35,167 bases of DNA, from the NCBI GenBank assembly GCA_905221605.1, contig CAJNDS010001094.1, positions 1-35,167 of the forward strand. Reading direction: 5' to 3'. A program made the position numbers and the translations under genes. The notes below the pieces were generated by a model. That model was not told the DNA's origin and did no database searches. It saw only the letters and a list, made by a program, of their open reading frames with translations. The DNA is from Symbiodinium natans. Lineage: Eukaryota > Sar > Dinophyceae > Suessiales > Symbiodiniaceae. This document shows positions 8,676 through 18,100 of this stretch, one piece after another (within the stretch, counting starts at the first letter, position 1; each line of letters starts with the position of its first letter).

Positions 8676-9167
8676 GCAGCATGCAAACTCATATCTAAGG
8701 CACACCACTCTTTCAAACACTTGGCCAGGTAGTTGTTAGGCCGTGGAGTGAGTGCTCAAAGCTCAAGGCCTTTTCTGCGTAACAACACCAACAACGGAGA
8801 TCTAAAGGAGATCTACGGGGGGACGCCTAAGGACAGGACAGGAATCCCAAAGGTCCAGCGAGCTCCCCTTCTCGGAAACAATAGCAGCACTTACCGGCTG
8901 CCTACGATCAAGATGCTCTAAACGATACTGCGGTTTCAAACACTCTGCGACGCTCAAGACTACGGAAAACCAGCTTACGCAAGACGGTGTCCACATACTT
9001 ATCTGTACCAAGTATAGGACCTAGAAAACCCTTTAAGACGCTACTGGCCCCAAAGGAAGGAGAACTTACCCCGTCAACCCTATCTAAACACCCAAAACCT
9101 ACATCACTTAAGACTAGGAATCAGGACTTCTAGGAGTACGCCTTGTTTGAGGTCTACAGTTTCCGCT
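8676..9167 (-). other. 3' untranslated region of the copia element
   Basis: Roughly 490 nt lie between the TGA stop (9168-9170) and the polypurine tract. Only short ORFs occur on either strand, with no recognisable domain and no telomere repeats. Confidence 0.7.
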
Positions 9168-12100
9168 TCACTGTGTTAAGCGACGTGGTGGTGTTTTCGG
9201 CTTCGGCTCGGCTTTCGGTTGAGATTTCGGCTTAGACTTTGGTTTGGGACCTGCGGCTTTCGATTTGCTTGGAGGAGGGTTTGGTACAGGAGCTATAGGG
9301 GTTGGAGGAGCTACAAGGAACTCAGTTCTCCCCTGCCATTGCATCGTTGAGACGTTCGCCCCTTGGCGCGTGACCCTGAAGTTGTCATCAAGAATGCCAC
9401 TGGTACCATCCCTGAAGATACAGAAAGACCGACGATCCCCAACCAACCTGCTTAGTGATATCGGAAGTGCTGTCCGACTTGGGTCGAAGAACTGTTGGCG
9501 CCACATCGGATGCCATCTTATCAGCAGACCAAGTTCGGGAATGTAGTGGAAGTTATCTCTGAGCCCTTCAATGGGCTGATGGCCGAGATTTCGGCGAAGC
9601 TCCCACTGAATCAATTCTTGTGTCTGCGCGATTAATATCATGTCCTGATGAGCTTGCGGGTTCAATTTCGGAGCTGGTGGGGGTTGCTTAACAGGAGGAG
9701 ACTTTGGGACACCTACAGACTGTGCCTTCGCGGTTGGATGCTTTGGGGCAACAGTTCCCAACCAACCTTCAGGCGGTAGTTTCGGCTTAGGGATAGGGAT
9801 AGCTACAGACTGCGATGTCACGGGCGGAGGCCTTTTTACAACGGTTCCCAACCAACCATCCGGGGGCGGTTTTGGTGCAGGAGGCTTACTCTTAGGGTCT
9901 ACTTCAAGACTCCCACCCGAAACCAGAGACTCTTCCGAAAGCCCAGAACTCAACGAGGGATGGTGCCCCTGAAAGGAAGTTTGGGTACTTGACTTAGGAT
10001 CTGGAGCTTTAGTTTTAGGCCCTGCCGCCTGAGACAGTTCTACTCCCCCGGTCCTAGACCCCTGTCCTATTTCAGGTTCGGGATTTGGGCTTTGAGGTTC
10101 CGACCAAATGTCTTCAAGAGAGGCTCTGCGGGATGGGGACTCATCTAACAACGGGTCGTAGGGATCATAGGGCTCAACATATAGAGCATACCACCTATGA
10201 AACAAGGCTCGTTCTTCTTCTTCTAGCGCCCTAGCGATCAAGTCCGCAGCCACAACTTCGACCTGATCCTCTGGCCCTACCAGTCCAACGTCATCCCCAA
10301 AAGCGACTACTGTCACCTCAGACCCGTCTACAGCTCCCTGCGAAGATACTTGTTCTAGAACAGACCCTACTAGTTCTCCGTTCTCAGGTGGCCCCTGAAG
10401 ATCTCTAAGTCTCCTTGCCCCTTGACTCCAACACCATCGCAAACATAGTTCCAAAAGTCTTGCGATTAAGACCGTGAACCCCATTACTAGCAGAAGCGGA
10501 ACCCATGACGCTTCATCTTCTTCATCTTCAGATGGCTGAGCTTGCGCTCTGGAGATGCTCAGCACCACCACGGCGCATCTTAAGACATGGGACAACTGGA
10601 CGACTCCAGCCAAGTCAAGTAGCTTCTGCATCCTCTGAGACGAAAGCGACTTGGTTAATAGGTCCGCGGTCATGACCTCCCCTGGTAGGTGAAAACATTG
10701 AAGCTCCTCATTCTCTATTCTCTCGTGCAATCTTCTCGCGCGAAGTCTCAAATGACGGGTTCTCCATGAGCCCGCCGGGAGAGCGATCAAGCAAGTGCAT
10801 GCAACGTTGTCCGAATAGAGAGCTGGCGCCACCTGCCCTACTAGTTCGCGTACCAGGTCACTGACACTGTCTGTCATGACCATACCTTCCATGGCCGCAT
10901 ATAGCTCAGCTTCTGCCGAACTCAGGCAGACGAACGTCTGCTTTGAGGAAACCCAGCCGATGACAGCGCCGGCCCATTTTAACACCACGCCGGTTTGTGA
11001 CTTTTCGCCCAGCGGTGCAAACGACGCGTCTGTGGCGACTTCTAGAGTCCCCTCCGTCATTTCGACCTTCACGCCCTGCGCAGGCTTCGGCCCGTACACC
11101 AGGCCCAAATCCGGCTTTCCTCGGAGATATCGCACGATGTTTTGGCACACTGCAATCGCCCTGCTAGGACGCTTGCTAGAAAGCTGAGAAGCACGGTTCA
11201 CCGCCCACGCGATATCCAACCTTGTTTTCGTGGCCAACCACGTTAATTCTCCAATCAGCCCCTGCGCTAAGCGAACCGACTCCATCTGGATATTCTCTTC
11301 TTCGGTCTCCTGATCCTTCTCAGCTGGATACGGCGTCGACGCAGTCCCCTCAATTTCGGGATGCCTGTTCAGCAACTCGGTGACATAGCTCACTTGTGTT
11401 AGGTAATACCTACCATTGTGCAGCCGGATATCAACACCAAGAAAGTGCAAACCGTCCTCCGCAAACTTAATGTCGCTGGTCTCCCAAAGCGTCTGAATGG
11501 CCCCTGCCACTGATTCCAAGAAGCCTCTGCAAGCACTCAAGAGCATATCGTCAACATATACGCCAATGAGCCCCTTCAAAGCGTTGCTGGAATCCTGGAT
11601 TTTCCAAAGAGACGGTTCGGAATCGCTCTGTGTTAGTCTGTACTCCAAACCCTCGAAGGCCCACTTCAGCTGAGAAAGACATTTGTCACGGTGTCGGCTC
11701 CATGCCGCCGGGCTTAAGTCCAAGCCGTATAGTGCTCTCTGGATAACCCATCGCTCCGACGGTGGGATTATCTTGGCCTTGACCAGTATTTTAGGCGGCA
11801 TCAAGATTATGCGTTTTCCTTTTCCCTTCCGTTCGTGCAGCGGCGCATACAGGAAGGCTTTTCTTATGTCTAGGATTGCAGCGGTCCACCCACATAGAGA
11901 CGCCTGTCGCAACTGGATTCTCAACGCGATGGTGTCTAGCCCAGAGGCGTATACCTCTCGACGAGCAACTGCAACTTGATCGCTCCAGGTCTTCTGCTGA
12001 AAGTTTCCGCACGCCACTATGCGCGCGCGTCTTTTTCCCACCGGTGGCTTTCTCGTGAACACCACCTTTGCAGGTAGGATTTCTATTGCTCCACTCTGCA

Positions 12101-15100
12101 CATCTTCCTCACACAACTGGTTCACGTCGATGGGGTAGATGGCTTCATATTGAAAGCGTAACCCAGTGTATTCGTCCAACAGTGGGGGGACCCACTTTTC
12201 AAGTTCGCCCGCTGCCTGCTGCGGGTCGATAGTCCTAGCCTGCAGGAACACCTCTGGCTCACTTTCTTCTTGTGGGCCCTTCTCGCTTTCCTTCACTGCT
12301 AGTGTCCTTATCATAGCCTTGGCTAGCCTCTCGTCATCATGCCCGCTGACAGTGCCATCAAGCTTTGTCCCGGAATCGATCCACAGCAACTCCTCTTGCA
12401 GCTCTTGGATTTGCGAGTCCAACATGTTGATGTAGCACATGCTTGGGCAGTTTGACGGCCCGGCTTCCCTCAGCGTTTCGGACGCCAACTGACACTCCCA
12501 AGAAAAGACCCGTGAGAGGAAGTAAAGGTCAGCTTGCAGCATTTCTACCAACTTCTCATCCATGGCATACTGCTGGTCATCTACAATGGTGCAGCCTAAG
12601 CCACCATCGCCTTCACTACTGTCGTCGCCGACATAGGCTACTGAAACAGCTCTGACTACTGGCTCGGATCCCTTAGGCAGCGGAGGAACCGGAAACCCAA
12701 GCTCCCGAAGTTCCTTTATCGTCGACTCTGGAAGACGAGTCCATCCTCGAGGTGTATAGGCAACCAAGACGAGACGATTCCCGGTATGAGGAAGAACCTT
12801 GTGTCTCCTTTTGGGATTGAATGACACTGGATGATTTGCTGGGGGGTACAAGATGCCCATATGCTCATCTACATCAGCTTCATCGGTTCTTAGCCCTTCA
12901 GGTAACACTCTAATTTCGCCACCTTGAAAATCTCCTAATGGAACTACCCAGTTGATGGACCCTTCCGCATTGTTGACATCTCGGTGCCATTCTGAAGGAC
13001 CCCTCTGACTAACCAGGATCGCAGTATAGGTGGCATCTGGGACTTCTTGACGGAGATACACGTTCAGGGTTTTTACCATTTCTGGCTTTTGGTGCGTTAC
13101 CTGGGTGACTCCATAAATACCCCCGTGAGCAAAAGCACCAAGAACCGCTAGCCTACCCTTTTCATGCGTTGTCTTATCGGCCCTCCTGTGATTTCTACAC
13201 GAAGGCCACTTACTCCGAAGTACCAAATCACAAACCGCTCTCCTTGACATAGCTCCCTGTTCTCTAAGAAGTTTGGCTTCTTGTTCCACCCCATCTACGG
13301 CTTCAACATGACACACCTTGAATGAGCTTTCTTCTACTGGAAGTGCAAACAAGATCGTATGACCCGACTCCTCGTCCTCCGACTCCCCCGACCCCGAATG
13401 ATTCTCATCCTCATCCACCCAGCTGACTCCAAGACTCTTTAACTTCTGCAACATTCCCAACATTTCAGGTCCTCCCCCTTGCGGCACTAGGTGGCGCAAC
13501 CCTCCTTTGGCCCTGATACGTCGACGGGGGACACTTGGTGCATCAGCTGGTGGATGCAACGGAGGCTCGGCTTCAGAAGGCACCCTACTCTCACGACCCG
13601 TAATGAAACCTCCTAGTGGACGTGGCGCTTTAGGTCTACTACCAGCAGCCGGACTGTCCACCGGAAAGGCCTCACTAGGCTGTTCTGCTGCTTCTGGAGG
13701 TGCATTCAACGGTTCCGGCTCCCTAACCTTTTGATAAGCTAAAGTAGTTATTAGGAGTACTGGGGTTCCATCAGGGCGGGTCACTCGCACCACCCAACCC
13801 TTTGAGACATGCTCCGACGGCGCCAGGACGGTGGCCTGAACTGCTCTCGCTGTCCATGATGCCCACCTCCAGGTACGTTCCCTGACATAGATATTCGCGC
13901 CAAAGGGAAGCTGTTGCCTTTTAGGAATCACACCCAGGCCCCTCATTGCTTCATCATACATTGTTTCGACCGAGTATCTCATCGCATGAGGCCAGTCGCT
14001 AGACCTAGCACCTACAGAATGTAGAAGGGATCGGGCTTGTCGTTTGATAAGGCCTATGAAGCGCTCTGCAAGGCCGTTGGACTGAGGGAGATCTGCTGCA
14101 GTTGTCGTGATATGCAGGTCTCTCGCCCTACACCATGATAAGAAGGTCTTGTTAACGAATTCCGCTCCGCGGTCGCTATGGATTCGGTGAAGAGGTAGTC
14201 CTAAAGTCTTTAACCTTATGAAGATACGAGCCACGGCTTCAGTGACCTGTTTCGGACTCTTTTTGTACACCGGAATTAGAAACGGAATCCGGATCGCCGG
14301 CAGAGGGTCCAGTGAGGCCTCACAAATGGCTGTCCATCTACGCTCCTCTTTCTTTACCTCGTCCACATCTGCCGGAAGTGGATCTGCCGCAGGCTCCTCT
14401 TCGCCTTCAATTTCTGCCCACTCATCTGGGTTTGGTATTGGCTCGTCCTGCTCTCCCGCTTTGCCCATATCCTCTTTTTCTCCCTCGTTTTCAGAGATAA
14501 CACCTACCCCACGTCCGTCATCTTCAACTGGCTCACCATTTTTCCAGAATCTTGGGAAGGTGTATACTCCTACGACTGCATACCGCGCAATGCCCTCCTG
14601 ATCTGAACCTTTAGTATAAGGACCCGTAAGATCTACGCAAAGGGAAAACATATGCGCATGCTTTCTACGACGGCAAGGATGGTGGAATGCTGCCGATTCT
14701 AGGCAGGCTCGGCAGTCACCCCGCCATGGAGCGTGCCCACGTTGGCAATGTTCTTTAAAGGACTGCTCCTTCGGCTTAAGGCGGGATACTCTAGGGAAAG
14801 GAGGATTCAGCTCGCTACAGATTCTGTGCACTACTTCAGGGTCCATTCCTTCATCTATCATGAGCCCGGACAAAAGCCGAATCCTGTCCCTTACCGCATT
14901 CACATTTTCTTCTCTGCTACTAGACCATAACTCCCACCCTCGCTGAAGAATGGACACCAATCCCGGCGCCCATTTCGAGGCCTTACTTGTGCGCTCCATC
15001 CTTTCTCTTAAGGACTCTGTGTCACTAGAGGTAGAGATCCACCGCGCGGTCGGAGGAACAACCTTGTCGGAAAGTTCTTCGGCTACCATCCACGAGGACG

Positions 15101-18100
15101 TTGCAAAGACCGATGGTTTTACATGGTCATGCCCTAAAGCGCCCTGGTCAAACCGTACTTTATACAGCCCTAACCCTTTGATTTCAGGCCATTCCCAAAG
15201 CGATGGCAACGCTTGTGCCTCAGGGGAAGGATCCAGCTCCGCAGGATCCCTGGGGTGCTCAAACCCAAGATACGCATTCCCTTCCTGAACCTCCTGAGTC
15301 ACATGCATCAAGAAGAGCATTCTCAAGATTAGTACGGTATCTCGAATCGCCAAAGTCCTCTCCTTACCTGTCAATCCCTCTAGCCCGAACCGCTCGATTC
15401 CATGTCTCGCCCTCAAAACGCGTGGTCCCGGAGACCTAGCCCTAGACCGTGACATCGTCCTACACGGAGGACCACCCAGTATCCCTTTTACTTTGCCAGA
15501 CAGGATCTCTTGAAGTACATACGAATAGAGAGACTCGTTAAACAAGTCCCTTCCCCGATTCAATTCTACCTCTAGAAAGGCCTCATCATGCTTAGCCTTC
15601 CAGGATTGTTGCCCCGAGAACAGATGTACCAGCACCCGTTGCGCTTTCTTTAGCCTACGTCGAGCCCTGCGATTCAGACCTGTTGTTTGGGCATCGTTGG
15701 TTTCAGGGTTCACCTGCAAAGGAGCGACCTGCTGAAGGATGTCGTGAGGCACCTCCGGGAAGATCTTCTTAGCGTACGCAGCCAGAACGACTGACTCTTT
15801 CTTGGCATCTCCCCTACAGGCATTTAGAGCCTCCTTCAAAGACCCTTGGATCTCAAAATCCGGACTCTCACTTAACTGCATAGCCTTGACTCTCAGTTCC
15901 CTGACTCTGATCTTGTCCTCCAATTCCAGAATCAAGTCCATCAGCAACTCTTGAGCGATCATAGGACAACCCTTGACCAAGGTAACCGGAAGCTCACCTC
16001 TCGTAGGGTGAGTCAGGCGAATCCCCTCTGTTGACCACTCTAAAACCATACCCAGACACTCAATCGCGGGTCCTAGAGGCAGTATCGGAGTGACCCTATG
16101 CGCAGTGAGCAGGGTGCCTTGCTCATTCATCCGAAGCTCAGTTTGTCCAGCAGCCAACTCCACTTTTACTACACTAGCCTGCTGAAGCTCCTTGGCAGAT
16201 CCTTGACGAAGCGCGTTAGTAGCCCCGCCATCGATTAGTCCCAAGGTGTTTTCTTCCGCTTTCAGAAATCTCACAGACACGCACGGTTGCCCTTGGCTCC
16301 CCGCAGATTCCACTACCCGCAACGATGGGCTTGGATCTTCACGAGTAACCCCTAGCTCCCACGCAGTCTCTAGTTCATCGACCAGAGCTCGGGCATCTGC
16401 TACTCCTAGGACCATCCTGCCATGAACAGTCCTTACACCCAAAAGCCCTCTTAGTGGATGCTTGACAAGTGGTCCCTGAAAATCCCAACGGACTTCACAT
16501 CCTAGGACCTCAACCACCTTTCCCAGAGGGATTACCGCAGGCTTCGTGTCCATGGAAAGCAAGGACCCCTTTGATGACATTCGCCCTACAGATAGACCTA
16601 CCGGAAGCATAATGTCACAGGCCACTGCAGATTGATACTCTCTGACTTGCGCATATCGGTACACATGAGTCGCGCCTGAATCCAAGAAAGCTTCTGCAAC
16701 TGAAATACGCTCATCTTCACCAACAACAACCTCTACACCAAACGTACAGAACCTAGGAACATCCTTTTCAAACCCTGGAAGCTTCAATTCACGGAAATCA
16801 CCCATGTCGGCTCCATCCGGCTCTAGCCGATCCCTGCTCTCGCTGGCCCCATCTGGCTCTAGCCAGCTCAGGCGATTGGCCCCTTCCGGCTCTAGCCAAT
16901 CTGGATGAACGGTCCCTTGCGGCTCTAACCGAACATCTGCCCTTGAGCGAGTCCATTTCGGAACCCCGCCCTCACTACTTCTAGGTGATTCCTGTAAATT
17001 CGAAGCAACCTCCCCAATTCCCCCCGGACCACAACTGACCTTCAAATCCGAAGTTGAAGCACCAAACGAAACCGGACCAAACGAAACCGGACTCCCCCCA
17101 TCCTGCAAGGATGCCACTCCGGGCCCCTGAAGACATGCCAAACGAATCCCTTTCAAGACCCGACCAGCTTCTTGCTCTGCGGATGTCCCTGCAGCTGCGG
17201 AGGTGTTTCCGCTATGTGTAGATGCGTTTGTAGCAACTTCGGCGATGACAGGTCCTGGGGTTTCTACTGTAGCCGCTGCAATGTTCGGCTTGCCTCCTTT
17301 TGGAGGCCCACCCTTGTTACCCTTGTTGCCCTTACCGCCCTTGCCTCCCTTATCCCCTTTCTTGAACTGAGGACCTTGAAGAGTAGGGCATTCAGGACGA
17401 CGATGATTCGTTGCGGGATCTGTGGCTCCGCAAGCATAACATACTTGTTGCCGAGCAGCTTCTGCAAAGTCGTGCAGGTTTCTACAATTATCCCCAAAAG
17501 CACACCCGCGCGGCGTTAGGTACCCCTTGCACGTCGGCTTATTTTCCTGCCCTTCCCTTGTACCCCCGGAACCCCCGGAACCCCCTTGGTCTTTACCCTT
17601 CGGCTTCCCTTTAGGCTTCCCTTTTGGAGATCCTTTCCTAGGGTTGTTTGGGGCGTTTGGGCTTGCTACATCATCAGTCTCAGTGGCCTTTGCTACGCGT
17701 GGCTTCTTGGGATCTGACTCCAACCCATACTCGAGAAGCTCCGCTTCGGCCTGAACATGCTTCAAGTACGAAAGGACTGACTCCAGCGTGGGTGCATGGT
17801 CCAGGCTGCTCTGTACCCTGACAAAGGACAGTCTAAAGCTGGCTTGCGTGTAGCTCTTGAGAACTCCCGCCATCAACGAGTCGATTCCCTTGAGAAGAAG
17901 AGACGGATCAGGCATCGAAATACCCAACTGCCTCCCCCGGGAGGCCCACCGTGACCATCGTCTTAACTTTAAGTTCGCATCCGAAGGACTACTAGCCACA
18001 CCTGGGTTGTGTAGATAAGAGAGGATAAGTTGTCGCTCTTTGGCCCCGCCAGGCTGACCCTTAATCAACACCCTGAATAGCACGCCAACCGTTGTCAGAT

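Noticed and set aside
11791-12012. Short open frames opposite or within the copia ORF
   Set aside because: They overlap the RT/RNase H coding frame and have no independent features.
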